50,557 bases of DNA from Cyclobacteriaceae bacterium (GCA_016787725.1 JAEUTZ010000020.1:1-50557), one strand, 5' to 3'; positions 17,912-28,052 are shown, numbered from the stretch's first letter. Numbers and translations: made by a program. The notes: generated from the letters alone by a model not told the origin.

Positions 17912-19381
17912 TTAATAACCAGGATTTTGCACCAGATTCGAGTTCAACAATATCTGATCATTGGGTATTTGCTGCAACATTCTGAAATCTGTGTATGGCA
18001 ATGTACCCACCCCGGAAGCTGCCGGCTTTGGAACATCCAATCCTAAACGCTTGAAATCATAAAAACGATGGCCTTCCATGGCAAATTCAACTCTGCGCTC
18101 GTTCATGATCAAGTCAATTAAAGCAGTACCCGTCAAGGCAGTGGCTGTTAATCCACGGTTGGTACGGATGGTGTTTACGGCATTTTGTGCACCAGCATCA
18201 TTTCCGGTGCGTGCCCGGCTTTCAGCCTGGATCAGATACATTTCCGATCTTCTGATAACTGGTATGTTCTCTACGAAGGCACCCTTTTCACCGGGCCACT
18301 TGCGGGATTGTGGCTTGTTCAACGTGCCGGTAGTGGTCAGGTATACATTCCTTCTCACATCACCTGCTTCGTGAGCCGCCATCAACTCGGCACTGCCTGC
18401 CAAAACATATTGGCTACCGCTCAACATGTTGGTGGTAACGGAATTCATCGAGTTGTTCGGTCCGTCAACACCACTCCAGTCAGTAGGCCGGATTTCAATT
18501 TCAAAAATTGATTCCGGGTGCGTGGCGGTACTCCAGGCAGTTGCATAGTTAGCAGCAGATACCGGAGCGGCAACAGGAACCAGAGTAAGTGCGGTAGTTG
18601 CTTGGGTATCTGCATCGGCAAAGCGACTCCAGTTCAAATAATGACGAGCCAACAACGCATGCGCGGCAGCACGGGTGGCACGGAACGGGAATGTGTTGGT
18701 TCCCAACGAGGCAGGCCAGGCGGCACCGATTTGCGAGGCATTCAACAATAACGTTGTGGCATCCAATAAATCCTGTTCTACAAACTGATAGCACTCGAGG
18801 TTGGTACTCCGAGCCTTTTTATCTGCATCAGAAACCACCTGCGTTGGCTTATCGCGAATGATAACTCCCAGGTTAAAGCCATTTACTTCCTTGCCAGGAG
18901 AATAAGCATATACGCGAAGTAATTCCATGTAGAATAACGCTCTCAGGAATAACGCTTCGCCCTTCATATGATCCAACACCTGCTGGGAAGTTAATGAACC
19001 GGAAGAAGGAACCGTGGACAAACTCAACTTTGGCAGGTATTCCAACACGTAGTTGGCATCGAGAATACCCCGGTAAGCAACGGCCCAACGGTTCGCATAA
19101 ACTCCAATACCATTTACCCACTCCTGCTCATAGCGGCCTGTGCGGTTAACGATTTCAATGTTATCGGCAAAGGCATCTCCGTGTAGGTTTGCCTGCTGAC
19201 CATAAAAATCAAATTCAGCCGTTCTCCGATACGTACTAAGCACAGCACTTTGAACTCCGGCAGCTGTATTTAACGCCTGTCCTGGTGACAACGCAGACTG
19301 GTCTACAGTTTCAATATCACATGCAATGAAGCCCAGTGAGAACAGGCCAACCATTGCTATTTTTTTAATATTCATTTTCAT
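17912..19381 (-). CDS. SusD/RagB family outer-membrane lipoprotein
   Basis: A surface lipoprotein that forms the lid of a SusC-type transporter and binds its ligand; 489 residues. The signal peptide ends in GFIAC with Cys21 lipidated. The TPR-like N-terminal helices are followed by the C-terminal SusD signature region: PVIRRSEMYLIQAESRAR, then INTIRTNRG-like and MNERRVEFAMEGHRFYDFKRLG. It begins 26 nt after the SusC gene ends. No glycoside hydrolase is linked, and the only degradative enzyme nearby is the subtilase downstream, so the ligand may be peptide rather than glycan. That is inference. Confidence 0.94.
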   Translation of the reverse strand: MKMNIKKIAMVGLFSLGFIACDIETVDQSALSPGQALNTAAGVQSAVLSTYRRTAEFDFYGQQANLHGDAFADNIEIVNRTGRYEQEWVNGIGVYANRWAVAYRGILDANYVLEYLPKLSLSTVPSSGSLTSQQVLDHMKGEALFLRALFYMELLRVYAYSPGKEVNGFNLGVIIRDKPTQVVSDADKKARSTNLECYQFVEQDLLDATTLLLNASQIGAAWPASLGTNTFPFRATRAAAHALLARHYLNWSRFADADTQATTALTLVPVAAPVSAANYATAWSTATHPESIFEIEIRPTDWSGVDGPNNSMNSVTTNMLSGSQYVLAGSAELMAAHEAGDVRRNVYLTTTGTLNKPQSRKWPGEKGAFVENIPVIRRSEMYLIQAESRARTGNDAGAQNAVNTIRTNRGLTATALTGTALIDLIMNERRVEFAMEGHRFYDFKRLGLDVPKPAASGVGTLPYTDFRMLQQIPNDQILLNSNLVQNPGY

Positions 19382-19407
19382 TTCTTTTCGCTTTAATTGA
19401 CTGACAA

Positions 19408-22400
19408 TTAGAGTCCGATGGAGATTCCACCCATAAACTGTCTTGCAACCGGGTACACCCCAAAGGATGAAACATTTGTTCCGTTATTGTTGCTGACCAC
19501 TTCAGGATCGATACCGTCAAACTTGGTGTACGTCCACAGGTTGAGTCCCTGAACGAACACATTCACCTTCGACAGTTTCATCTTGGATACAATGTTAGCA
19601 GGCAGGTTATACGACAAGGTAACTTGCTTCAATCTCCAGTATCCAGCATCTGACATGAATTGTGTGGATCCAAACGTTCCAAAGTTTTGAGCAAATCCGT
19701 CTATAACGCCACCTTGATAGGGTCGGCCAACGTTGGTGATGTCTCCAGGATTTTGCCACCGTTCTAACTGGCTAATCAATTGATTGTTAGCACTTGAACC
19801 TGACGCATAGAGGTTGTACAAGTCTCCATTGAACGCCTTGTTTCCACCCTGATACTGGAAGAAAACTTCCAGATTCAATCCTTTGTAGGAGAAGTTATTC
19901 GCAATGCCACCGAAGTAGGTAGGGATGTTGGAGCCACGAACGGCTGCATCTCTTGCAGCCCCGCTATAGGATAGATTACCTAGCGTATCATAGATCATCG
20001 CCTTACCGTTAGCCGGGTTGATGCCGGCAAATTCAAACAAGTAATGGAATGAAATCGGCTCCCCAACAATCAAGGTATTCCCAATTCGCTTCTGATTGTT
20101 CGGTAAGGAAACCAGTTCGTTGTGCAGGGTGCTGAGGTTAGCAGAAATATTCCATTTGAAACCTGCCTGATCCAGCACGACACCACCCAATTCGATATCA
20201 AAACCGCGGTTCAATACTTCCCCGCTGTTACCACGCACTGATCCAACGCCAGAGTCAGTAGGGAGCGGTACATCAAACAACAAATCCTGAGTCAGGTTAT
20301 TATAATACTCAATCGAACCCGTTAACCGGCTCTTGAACAAGGCGAAGTCAATACCGCCACTGAACTGAGTCTCTGATTCCCAGGAAATCAAGTCGTTACC
20401 CAACCGGGCCAACCTCAGGATAGAACCACCCAGGTACTGAGCACCGGCCGGAATACCAACAGAACCTGCTGCAGGACTGCCGTAGGCGGTGTACCAATCG
20501 TAGTCGTTGATATCAGAGTTACCAATTTTTCCATAGGAAACACGAATCTTAAGATCGTCTAACCAGGAAATTCCATCCATGAAACTTTCTTCGGTAATGC
20601 GATACCCAACCGAACCGGCATAGAAGGTACCATACTTGCTGTTGGAACCGAAACGAGATGATCCGTCTCTGCGCAACGTAAAGTCTGCAATATAGCGATC
20701 CTTCAAGGCATACTTCACCTGACCAAATACTCCCTGACGTGCGTTGTCAAAGAAGAATTCAGAAGCAGGGCGAGCGGTTGCACCGGAAGACAATAATCTC
20801 AAATCAGGATTTGGGTACGTAAACTGGGCAGCGGTTACACCACCACGCTCTTCTTTGCGATACTCAAATCCAACCAAACCGGAAACCTGGTGAATGTCAT
20901 TGAATTTCTTGGAATAGGTCAAAGTCGAATTCGTGTTCCAGGCAATGGTTCTGCGACTCGTCACCACCATCTGACCACCGGCAAAAACCGGAATGGATCC
21001 TGGACGCTGGTTGTTATCCGTGCCGAAGGAGGCATCTACACCGGCAAAGCCAGCGAGTGTCAAGCCCGGAATAATTTCATACCCGATATTGAAGCTGGAA
21101 ACAGTCTGAGGCGTACGACCCAGGCGAACTTCCTCTTCCACCCCTTGCTTTATGTTGTATCCGAACAAGTGCGAACCAGGCGCGCGCGTAGGATACAAAG
21201 CAAAACCACCTTCCGAAGTATAAGGGTTAGAAGTGGGTTGTGCCGTAAAGGCAGCCTGGAATGGACCGTTTACGAAGTTACCATTCGCAATGGCGCCAAA
21301 CGTGCGCTGATAAGCCAGCGAGATGTTAGCACCGATCGTTAATTTGTCAGTAGGGCGGTGTGTTAAATTCAATCGTGCGGTACCCCGTTTCCAATCACTC
21401 ATGATGATCTGGCCTTCCTGAAACTGATAGGAACCCGAAAACAAGAAAGAAGTTTTTTCATCACCACCAGACATGGAGATATCATAGGTACCGAGGTTAC
21501 CGGTGTGGAACATTTCTTCCACCCAATCATGGCTCTCCAGATTCGGATCGTTCGGATCTCCAAATGTCGCGTATGATGTGGCAACCGGAAGACCCGCATT
21601 GCGGTAAGACTCTTCCTTTATTCTCGCGAATTGTGGGCCGTCCATCATTTCGTACAGGTTCAAAGGGTTAACGACCCCAAACTGGGCATTCACTTCCACA
21701 GCGGTCTTGCCCTTCTTCCCTTTTTTGGTAGTAACCAGGATAACCCCGTTGGCTGCCTGTGCACCATAAATAGCAGAAGAAGCAGCATCCTTTAATACTT
21801 CAACAGATTCAATATCATTCGGGTTAATAGATGCTAATGGGTTGGAAGACCCCTGGGTTGATTGCCCGAAACGACCCATCTGAACACCGTCAACAATCCA
21901 AAGCGGATCGTTGGATGCATTAATGGAGCCAATCCCGCGAACGCGCACGTTCAATGCACCACCGGGTTGACCAGAAGCTGTTTGGATTTGAACTCCAGCC
22001 AAACGACCCTGAATACCACGGTCAACAGACTGAACCGGAAGATTTTCCAATACATCGCCCTTTACGGAGGCTATGGAACCGGTGAGTGTTCGCTTTTCCT
22101 GAACACCATACCCGGTTACAATTACTTCAGAAAGTTGGGTTACATCAGAAGCCAATCGGACGTCAATCACAGAGCGGCTGCCAATCTCAACTTCCTGACT
22201 CACAAATCCCACAAATGAGAATACCAGCGTGCCTGCTGTTGATGGAACCGAAATGCGGTAGTTTCCATCAATATCCGTAATGGATCCAGTCGTGGTGCCT
22301 TTCAACACAACGTTTACACCCGGTAAACCTGACCCGTCTTCCGAAGAGGTGACCCTCCCCGTGACGGTACGCTCCTGCGCCCATGCCAAATTGGATATCA

Positions 22401-22443
22401 GCATTAACACAGAGAAAATCTTTACGAGTAAAATTTTCTTCAT
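19408..22443 (-). CDS. SusC/RagA family TonB-linked outer-membrane transporter
   Basis: A TonB-dependent transporter of 1011 residues. After a signal peptide (to about residue 22) comes a carboxypeptidase-regulatory-like domain (VTGRVTSSEDGSGLPGVNV and GSITDIDGNYRISV). A TonB-box-like segment (LSEVIVTGYG) follows, then the plug domain with the PLWIVDGVQM and ESVEVLKDAASSAIYG signatures, and the beta-barrel to the C-terminus. The ATG at 22443 is chosen because a TAAGTTTG promoter element at 22486-22493 lies upstream of it, inside a longer possible reading from 22509. It heads the operon with SusD and the lipoprotein. No ECF sigma/anti-sigma pair is adjacent. Confidence 0.95.
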   Translation of the reverse strand: MKKILLVKIFSVLMLISNLAWAQERTVTGRVTSSEDGSGLPGVNVVLKGTTTGSITDIDGNYRISVPSTAGTLVFSFVGFVSQEVEIGSRSVIDVRLASDVTQLSEVIVTGYGVQEKRTLTGSIASVKGDVLENLPVQSVDRGIQGRLAGVQIQTASGQPGGALNVRVRGIGSINASNDPLWIVDGVQMGRFGQSTQGSSNPLASINPNDIESVEVLKDAASSAIYGAQAANGVILVTTKKGKKGKTAVEVNAQFGVVNPLNLYEMMDGPQFARIKEESYRNAGLPVATSYATFGDPNDPNLESHDWVEEMFHTGNLGTYDISMSGGDEKTSFLFSGSYQFQEGQIIMSDWKRGTARLNLTHRPTDKLTIGANISLAYQRTFGAIANGNFVNGPFQAAFTAQPTSNPYTSEGGFALYPTRAPGSHLFGYNIKQGVEEEVRLGRTPQTVSSFNIGYEIIPGLTLAGFAGVDASFGTDNNQRPGSIPVFAGGQMVVTSRRTIAWNTNSTLTYSKKFNDIHQVSGLVGFEYRKEERGGVTAAQFTYPNPDLRLLSSGATARPASEFFFDNARQGVFGQVKYALKDRYIADFTLRRDGSSRFGSNSKYGTFYAGSVGYRITEESFMDGISWLDDLKIRVSYGKIGNSDINDYDWYTAYGSPAAGSVGIPAGAQYLGGSILRLARLGNDLISWESETQFSGGIDFALFKSRLTGSIEYYNNLTQDLLFDVPLPTDSGVGSVRGNSGEVLNRGFDIELGGVVLDQAGFKWNISANLSTLHNELVSLPNNQKRIGNTLIVGEPISFHYLFEFAGINPANGKAMIYDTLGNLSYSGAARDAAVRGSNIPTYFGGIANNFSYKGLNLEVFFQYQGGNKAFNGDLYNLYASGSSANNQLISQLERWQNPGDITNVGRPYQGGVIDGFAQNFGTFGSTQFMSDAGYWRLKQVTLSYNLPANIVSKMKLSKVNVFVQGLNLWTYTKFDGIDPEVVSNNNGTNVSSFGVYPVARQFMGGISIGL

Positions 22444-22485
22444 ACTGTTTTGGTTTAGTTGATTAGAATATTTCTTAATAGCTCG

Positions 22486-22493
22486 CAAACTTA
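22486..22493 (-). promoter_or_regulatory. Candidate promoter for the SusC operon
   Basis: On the minus strand this is TAAGTTTG, a full TAnnTTTG match. A T-rich TTTTTTTG (22511-22519 region) upstream could act as the -33 element with a 17-nt spacer. The predicted leader before the SusC ATG is about 35-40 nt. Confidence 0.6.
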
Positions 22494-22510
22494 GAATAAA
22501 ATTAATCACG

Positions 22511-22562
22511 CAAAAAAAATTTATGATTAAAGGGTGGTTAAAACACCCTATTTTAACCCTTT
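22511..22562 (-). other. Hairpin with alternative inverted repeats between the PorE-like gene and SusC
   Basis: AAAGGGT..TAAAA (22529-22543) pairs with TTTTAACCCTTT (22551-22562) with a 3-nt bulge. Inside it, AGGGTG (22531-22536) can instead pair with CACCCT (22544-22549). On the minus strand a run of eight T follows about 9 nt later. It lies about 70 nt after the 22633-24528 gene and just upstream of the SusC promoter, so it could be a terminator of the former or an operator of the latter. Confidence 0.45.
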
Positions 22563-22632
22563 GCGGGGGATAAAGACCGTTGGTGTAATCACGTCTAATG
22601 GGTAGTAGCCTTCCGCATTAATGAGAAGTTGT

Positions 22633-24528
22633 CTAAGACAAAATTTTGAACTCGATGCGCCTGTTAAGCTGCCGATTTTCGTCAGAATCGTTTGGTTTTA
22701 GAGGTCTTTTGGAACCATAGCCTTTGATCTGAATCCGACTGGGAGCGATCTGATTCGAAATCAGGAAATCGGCTACAGCCCCTGCACGTTTTTCGGATAG
22801 TTGCTGATTGTAGTTCTCATTTCCCGTATTGTCTGTATGCCCCCCGATTTCCACGTTCACTGCTGCATTGCGCTGCATAAACTTTACAACTTCCATTAAT
22901 TCGGTAATCGATTCCGGTCGTACCTCATATTTATTAAGATCAAAAAACAAATTGTTTAAAACCACCATGGCATTCTCTTGTACCGGTACCAAGGCAATGT
23001 CTTTCACCAACGGTTTCAGATCACGCGTTGTTTGATAGTCAAAGTGCAGGCTGTGAAAAAGAAACCCGGTCGATGAAACATACAAGGCATATTCAGATCC
23101 ACCCGGAAGAACCATTAAATACTCACCGGTAACGGAATCGGAGTTTACTTGCGAGACCAGTTGATTCTGTTTCAGGTCAAATAACTCCACGGTGGCAACC
23201 ATGGGCTGATTACTTTTTGTGTTTGTAACAATTCCTTTCAGAATATTGCCTACGGATTTTGTCACGAGCGCAGGTGGGATAATAATTTTGAATAAGCGGC
23301 TTCGGTTTTTACTCTCCTCACGCGAGTAATAGGCCATCGCTCCATCGGCTGATACAATAAATGAATACTGATCCCGGTGATCATTCAACGGTTTCCCAAG
23401 ATTAACTGGAGTTGACCAACCCGATGAATTTCTCTCGATGCGGTAAATATCATATCCGCCATAACCCGGATAGCCGCTGGACACGACATACAAATCGCGG
23501 TTGTTTACATGGATGTACGGTGAAATTTCATCAAAAGGCGTGTTAATGGCCGGTCCCAAATTGTTTGCCTTGCCCCAGACATTATTCTCCAGGCGAGAAT
23601 ACCAGATGTCATACCCGCCCAATCCGCCTTTGCGATCCGAAACAAAATACAATTCGCGGCCATCCGCAGATAAAGAGGGTTGGGCATCCCAACTCGGACT
23701 GTTGATGGCGGTACCGAGGCTTTTCGGCTTGGACCAGGTATTTCCTGTTTTGCGGCTTTCATAAAGATCGCAGCCAGCCGCACCGCATACGGTAAAAATC
23801 AAATGCCGGCCATCTGCGGAGATGGTGCAGGCACCTTCGCGCATAACCGTGTTTATATTAGGAGAGAGCGATACCGGCACTTGCCACGCACCGGAGGCCG
23901 ATTTGGTAGAAACCACCAGGTCTTCATTGTCATTTCGGGTACCCCCATAGCGGGCTGTAAAAATCAATTGCTGGCCATCGCCTGTAATTACCGGAAAGTA
24001 CTGCATCGGAAAAATGTTAACCGAATCACTTAACGGTTCAATGTGATAATCATGCTCGCCCGGATTTTCAATGGAATACGATGCCTGGGTTCGCCACAGC
24101 GCAATCAACTCGATCTTCCTTTTGTCGATTCGCTCGAGCGCCAGGAATTTTTCGGCATACGATTTTGTACCTGTATAATTCGCTTGCCGTAGGTTGGTGG
24201 CGCATAAATCAAACAGATAGGATTTTTTCCGGATATCATCCTTCGCCAGCGCTAATCCTTTTTCATATGTGGCTGTTGCCTCGGCATATTTTTCCAGCGT
24301 TTTATAGATCGTGGCCAAACGATAATAAGCCTCTTCAAAATTTTTGTCACGGTCTATTGCCTGGTTCAATAATGTGATGGCCTCATTCCATTGGCCCCGC
24401 ACCCGATAATTATCGGCTTGCCCATACAACTCTAACGCCTTTTTGTTTTTGGAACTGAGCGTTTGTGAAAAAACTTCCATGGATGGTATAAAAAAACAGA
24501 GAAGTAAGATTAATCCACGGTTTCGCAT
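22633..24528 (-). CDS. OmpA-family protein with TPR and beta-propeller repeats (PorE-like)
   Basis: A 631-residue envelope protein. The signal segment (about residues 1-22) is followed by TPR-like helices (about 25-130). Then come PD40/WD40-like beta-propeller repeats (about 165-410; repeated SADGR.L.F and YDIW/YDIY motifs), a carboxypeptidase-regulatory-like domain (about 430-505) and a C-terminal OmpA peptidoglycan-binding domain (FFDLNKYEVRPES through NRQLNRRIEFKI). This order matches PorE, which links the type IX secretion machinery to peptidoglycan. Unlike PorE I see no clear lipobox. Paralogues with the same layout are common in Bacteroidota, so it may be another family member. Confidence 0.88.
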   Translation of the reverse strand: MRNRGLILLLCFFIPSMEVFSQTLSSKNKKALELYGQADNYRVRGQWNEAITLLNQAIDRDKNFEEAYYRLATIYKTLEKYAEATATYEKGLALAKDDIRKKSYLFDLCATNLRQANYTGTKSYAEKFLALERIDKRKIELIALWRTQASYSIENPGEHDYHIEPLSDSVNIFPMQYFPVITGDGQQLIFTARYGGTRNDNEDLVVSTKSASGAWQVPVSLSPNINTVMREGACTISADGRHLIFTVCGAAGCDLYESRKTGNTWSKPKSLGTAINSPSWDAQPSLSADGRELYFVSDRKGGLGGYDIWYSRLENNVWGKANNLGPAINTPFDEISPYIHVNNRDLYVVSSGYPGYGGYDIYRIERNSSGWSTPVNLGKPLNDHRDQYSFIVSADGAMAYYSREESKNRSRLFKIIIPPALVTKSVGNILKGIVTNTKSNQPMVATVELFDLKQNQLVSQVNSDSVTGEYLMVLPGGSEYALYVSSTGFLFHSLHFDYQTTRDLKPLVKDIALVPVQENAMVVLNNLFFDLNKYEVRPESITELMEVVKFMQRNAAVNVEIGGHTDNTGNENYNQQLSEKRAGAVADFLISNQIAPSRIQIKGYGSKRPLKPNDSDENRQLNRRIEFKILS

Positions 24529-24616
24529 ACAAGCAAGTTATGAGCGATGGGAATAAAACGTAATAATAAGGTATATAGTCTAGGACCCCAATCCCAATTC
24601 AAATCTGAATTCGGAT

Positions 24617-25246
24617 CTACGGGATATTCATGTACTTATGCACCTGTAAAGAAATTTGCCATTGCGGGAATTTCTTTACGTATTCAATGATGGTGGGAAG
24701 CACCTCCCCTTCCTTGGACCACTCCGGTTGCAGGTACAGCTTGCAGTCCGGTCGAACCTGCCGGGCAAATTCCTCAGCCCATGCAAAGTCACTTCTATGA
24801 AAGATGACCACTTTTAACTCATCGGCCATTTTTGGAACGGAAGAATGAGGTGGCTTAAACTTCTTGGGTGAAAAGCAAACCCAATCCCAGTGTCCAGTAA
24901 GGTCGTACGCCCCGGAGGTTTCAATGTGGGTTTTCAAACCTGCATTTTTTAACACTACAGTAAGGGGTTGAAGATCGTGCATGGTGGGTTCACCACCGGT
25001 AACCACAGCTATCTTACTTCCACTTGCTTTTGCCCGCTCTGCAATTTGCTCAACTTGAATTCTAGGGTGTGCGGCAACCTCCCAGCTATCTTTCACATCG
25101 CACCAAACACAACGCACCTGGCATCCGCCCAGGCGAATAAAATAAGCCGCGCTTCCCTGATGAAACCCTTCCCCCTGAATGGTGTAAAAGTCTTCCATTA
25201 AGGGCAATTCGACATTCAAAATTTCAGATTCAAGATTTGATTTCAT
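24617..25246 (-). CDS. queE: 7-carboxy-7-deazaguanine synthase
   Basis: A radical SAM enzyme that converts 6-carboxy-5,6,7,8-tetrahydropterin to 7-carboxy-7-deazaguanine in queuosine synthesis; 209 residues. The [4Fe-4S]-binding cysteines Cys42, Cys46 and Cys49 are spaced CxxxCxxC, following the family segment FYTIQGEGFHQG. GGEPTMH is the conserved SAM-contact GGE motif. The ATG at 25246 is used, but residues 1-12 look like A/T-rich repeat-derived sequence, and an alternative ATG at 25198 sits just before the conserved FYTIQGEG segment. It lies 37 nt after folD on the same strand. No queC or queF is in the window. Confidence 0.93.
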   Translation of the reverse strand: MKSNLESEILNVELPLMEDFYTIQGEGFHQGSAAYFIRLGGCQVRCVWCDVKDSWEVAAHPRIQVEQIAERAKASGSKIAVVTGGEPTMHDLQPLTVVLKNAGLKTHIETSGAYDLTGHWDWVCFSPKKFKPPHSSVPKMADELKVVIFHRSDFAWAEEFARQVRPDCKLYLQPEWSKEGEVLPTIIEYVKKFPQWQISLQVHKYMNIP

Positions 25247-25283
25247 TGTTCAGGCAATTTTGAATTATGAATCTTGAAATGAA

Positions 25284-26171
25284 TTAAGGATTTCTCAATT
25301 CAGTTGCCCGCAGCGTGTTCAACAATAATGAAGCAATGGTCATGGGACCCACTCCGCCTGGTACCGGAGTGATAAACGAAGTCTTAGGCGCTACTGCTTT
25401 AAAGTCCACATCCCCCTTTAATGCAAATCCATTCTTAAATTGGGGTCCCTCTACACGGGTTGTTCCTACATCAATCACCACAGCACCTTCTTTCACCATG
25501 TCGGCCGTAATCAGGCCGGGTTTGCCAACGGCCGCAATCAAAATATCGGCATGCCGTGTAAACAGGGTAATGTCTTTGGTGTATTTATGGCAAATGGTTA
25601 CGGTAGCTTTTCCTTCTTCCACCAACATCATGCTCAAGGGTGCTCCTACCAACCGGCTTGCGCCCACCACCACACAATTCTTTCCTTCGGTGGGTATCTG
25701 ATACCGTTTCAGCAATTCCATAACACCATACGGTGTAGCGGGCAGCAACAAGGGATGCTTCGATACGATGCTTCCAAAATTGCGATTGGTGAACCCATCG
25801 ACATCCTTGTCCGGCCGGATTTTCTCGGTAATCCGTTCAACGGAAATATGCGCGGGCAGCGGCAATTGCACAATAAACCCATCCACATCCTCATCGCGGT
25901 TTACCTGATCGATGTGCTTCATTAATTTGTCTTCGCTGATCGTGTCAGCAAAGCGCAACATCGAATAGTGAAACCCAACTTCCTTACACGCTTTTACCTT
26001 GTGATCCACGTAGGTCTGACTAGCGCCATCATCGCCAACCAGGATAATCGCCAGGTGCGGAACTTTCTTGCCGGCTTGTTTGCGCAAGGCGACCTGTTCA
26101 GAAATTTCATTCTTAATATCGCCAGAAATCTTGCGACCGTCAATTAAGGTATAGGGTTGAGTTTCTGTCAT
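25284..26171 (-). CDS. folD: Bifunctional methylenetetrahydrofolate dehydrogenase/cyclohydrolase
   Basis: Interconverts 5,10-methylene-, 5,10-methenyl- and 10-formyl-tetrahydrofolate in the cytosol; 295 residues from the ATG at 26171. The catalytic Lys is in the YVDHKVKAC segment. VQLPLP, the nucleotide-binding VVVGASRLVGAP and the C-terminal PVPGGVGPMT are all present. A TTG at 26210 would add 13 residues. It lies between lepA and queE in a minus-strand run with short gaps (64 and 37 nt), so the three may be co-transcribed from the lepA promoter. Confidence 0.96.
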   Translation of the reverse strand: MTETQPYTLIDGRKISGDIKNEISEQVALRKQAGKKVPHLAIILVGDDGASQTYVDHKVKACKEVGFHYSMLRFADTISEDKLMKHIDQVNRDEDVDGFIVQLPLPAHISVERITEKIRPDKDVDGFTNRNFGSIVSKHPLLLPATPYGVMELLKRYQIPTEGKNCVVVGASRLVGAPLSMMLVEEGKATVTICHKYTKDITLFTRHADILIAAVGKPGLITADMVKEGAVVIDVGTTRVEGPQFKNGFALKGDVDFKAVAPKTSFITPVPGGVGPMTIASLLLNTLRATELRNP

Positions 26172-26235
26172 TCGGCTTTGCAATTTTTGTAAGGTCTCAG
26201 CCCGCGACAAATTCAGGCTGAATAATAAAAATCAA

Positions 26236-28029
26236 TTAGTCAATTTTCAATACAGCCATAAACGCTTCCTGCGGAATTTCAACATTGCCCACCTGCCGCA
26301 TGCGCTTCTTTCCTTTCTTTTGCTTTTCCAACAACTTTCGCTTCCGCGAGATATCACCGCCATAACATTTGGCCAGCACATTCTTGCGCATTGCACTGAT
26401 GGTTTCGCGGGCAATGATCTTTTGTCCAATGCTGGCCTGAATTGCAATCTCAAACATCTGTCGGGGGATCAACTCCTTCAGCTTCTCGCACAACTTGCGG
26501 CCCCACTCATACGATTTGCTTCGGTGTACGATGGCTGAAAGCGCATCCACCCGGTCCCCGTTCAACATCACATCCAGTTTCACCATGTCGCTTTCGCGGA
26601 AGCCGATCAGGTGATAATCCAGCGAAGCGTACCCGCGTGAAATGGATTTGAGTTTATCATAAAAGTCAAACACGATTTCTGACAAAGGCATTTCAAACGA
26701 TAATTCAACCCGGTCGCTGGTCAGGTACACCTGGTTTTTGATAATGCCTCGTTTATCCATGCACAACCCGATAATCGGACCAATGTATTCCGCTTTCGAA
26801 ATAATCTGCGCAGAGATAAAAGGCTCTTCGATAGAGTCCATCATCGTGGGGTCGGGCATCTCGGAGGGCGCATTGATCTCAATCACTTTGCCATTGGTAA
26901 GCAGCGCCTTGAACTGAACCGAAGGCACGGTGGTGATCACCGTCATGTCAAACTCCCGCTCCAACCGCTCCTGGATAATCTCCATGTGCAACATGCCCAG
27001 GAACCCGCACCGGAAGCCAAAGCCCAGGGCAGCCGAAGTCTCAGGCTCCCATACCAGGGAAGCATCGTTTAGCTGTAACTTCTCCATCGATGCACGCAAC
27101 TCTTCAAATTCAGTGGTGTCCACCGGATAAATTCCGGCAAACACCATTGGCTTCACGTTCTCAAATCCCTTAATCGCTTCGCCCGGTTTATCAGCATGGG
27201 TGATGGTATCCCCTACTTTTACTTCTTTGGCTACTTTTATTCCGGAAATGAGGTAGCCCACATTGCCGGTACCAATCTCATTTTTCGGCTGCTTATCTAA
27301 CTTCAACACACCGATTTCATCGGCATTGTACACCTGGCTGGTATTAACAAACTTTACTTTGTCATTCTTTTTGATGGTTCCGTTGAAAACCCGGAAATAC
27401 ACTTCGATGCCGCGAAAAGAATTGAACACCGAATCAAAGATCATGGCTTGCAAGGGGGCTTTCGGGTTGCCCTTGGGAGGTGGTACACGTTCTATAACGG
27501 CTGTCAGAATTTCTTCAATTCCTTTGCCTTCTTTGGCGCTGGCTTTTAAAACAGATTCACGATCGCAGCCAATCAGGTCAACAATCTGATCGGTAACCTC
27601 TTCGGGCATCGCTGCAGGCAAATCAATTTTATTAAGGATGGGTATAATTTCCAGATTATGGTCAAGGGCCAAATACAAATTGGAGATGGTCTGAGCCTGA
27701 ATTCCCTGCGCGGCATCTACGATTAACAAGGCGCCTTCGCAGGCGGCAATGGAGCGCGACACTTCGTACGAAAAATCTACGTGACCGGGGGTATCAATCA
27801 GGTTGAGGATATACTCCTTACCCTGGTATTTATAGTTCATCTGAATGGCGTGTGCCTTGATGGTAATCCCTTTCTCCCGTTCCAGGTCCATGTTATCCAA
27901 TACCTGGGCTTGCATTTGGCGCTGATTAAGGGTGCCGGTAAACTCCAGCAGGCGGTCGGCCAGGGTGCTTTTGCCGTGATCAATATGGGCGATAATGCAA
28001 AAATTCCGGATGTTCTCCATTCCCATCAT
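26236..28029 (-). CDS. lepA: Elongation factor 4 (LepA)
   Basis: A ribosome-binding GTPase that acts on stalled or newly initiated ribosomes; 597 residues, the normal length. The P-loop AHIDHGKST is near residues 14-22, DTPGH at the G3 motif and NKID at G4. EF-G-like domains and the LepA-specific C-terminal domain ending in [16 protein letters not shown] follow. Three closely spaced Met codons (28029, 28026, 28020) are possible starts; MENIRNF at 28020 matches most homologues. A promoter with both -33 and -7 elements lies just upstream (28053-28081). Confidence 0.97.
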   Translation of the reverse strand: MMGMENIRNFCIIAHIDHGKSTLADRLLEFTGTLNQRQMQAQVLDNMDLEREKGITIKAHAIQMNYKYQGKEYILNLIDTPGHVDFSYEVSRSIAACEGALLIVDAAQGIQAQTISNLYLALDHNLEIIPILNKIDLPAAMPEEVTDQIVDLIGCDRESVLKASAKEGKGIEEILTAVIERVPPPKGNPKAPLQAMIFDSVFNSFRGIEVYFRVFNGTIKKNDKVKFVNTSQVYNADEIGVLKLDKQPKNEIGTGNVGYLISGIKVAKEVKVGDTITHADKPGEAIKGFENVKPMVFAGIYPVDTTEFEELRASMEKLQLNDASLVWEPETSAALGFGFRCGFLGMLHMEIIQERLEREFDMTVITTVPSVQFKALLTNGKVIEINAPSEMPDPTMMDSIEEPFISAQIISKAEYIGPIIGLCMDKRGIIKNQVYLTSDRVELSFEMPLSEIVFDFYDKLKSISRGYASLDYHLIGFRESDMVKLDVMLNGDRVDALSAIVHRSKSYEWGRKLCEKLKELIPRQMFEIAIQASIGQKIIARETISAMRKNVLAKCYGGDISRKRKLLEKQKKGKKRMRQVGNVEIPQEAFMAVLKID

Positions 28030-28052
28030 TTCTTTCCTTGAAATTTAGGGGG

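Noticed and set aside
24591-24615. Short palindrome AATTCA/TGAATT downstream of queE
   Set aside because: It has a 6-bp A/T-rich stem without a T-run and is too weak to call a terminator.
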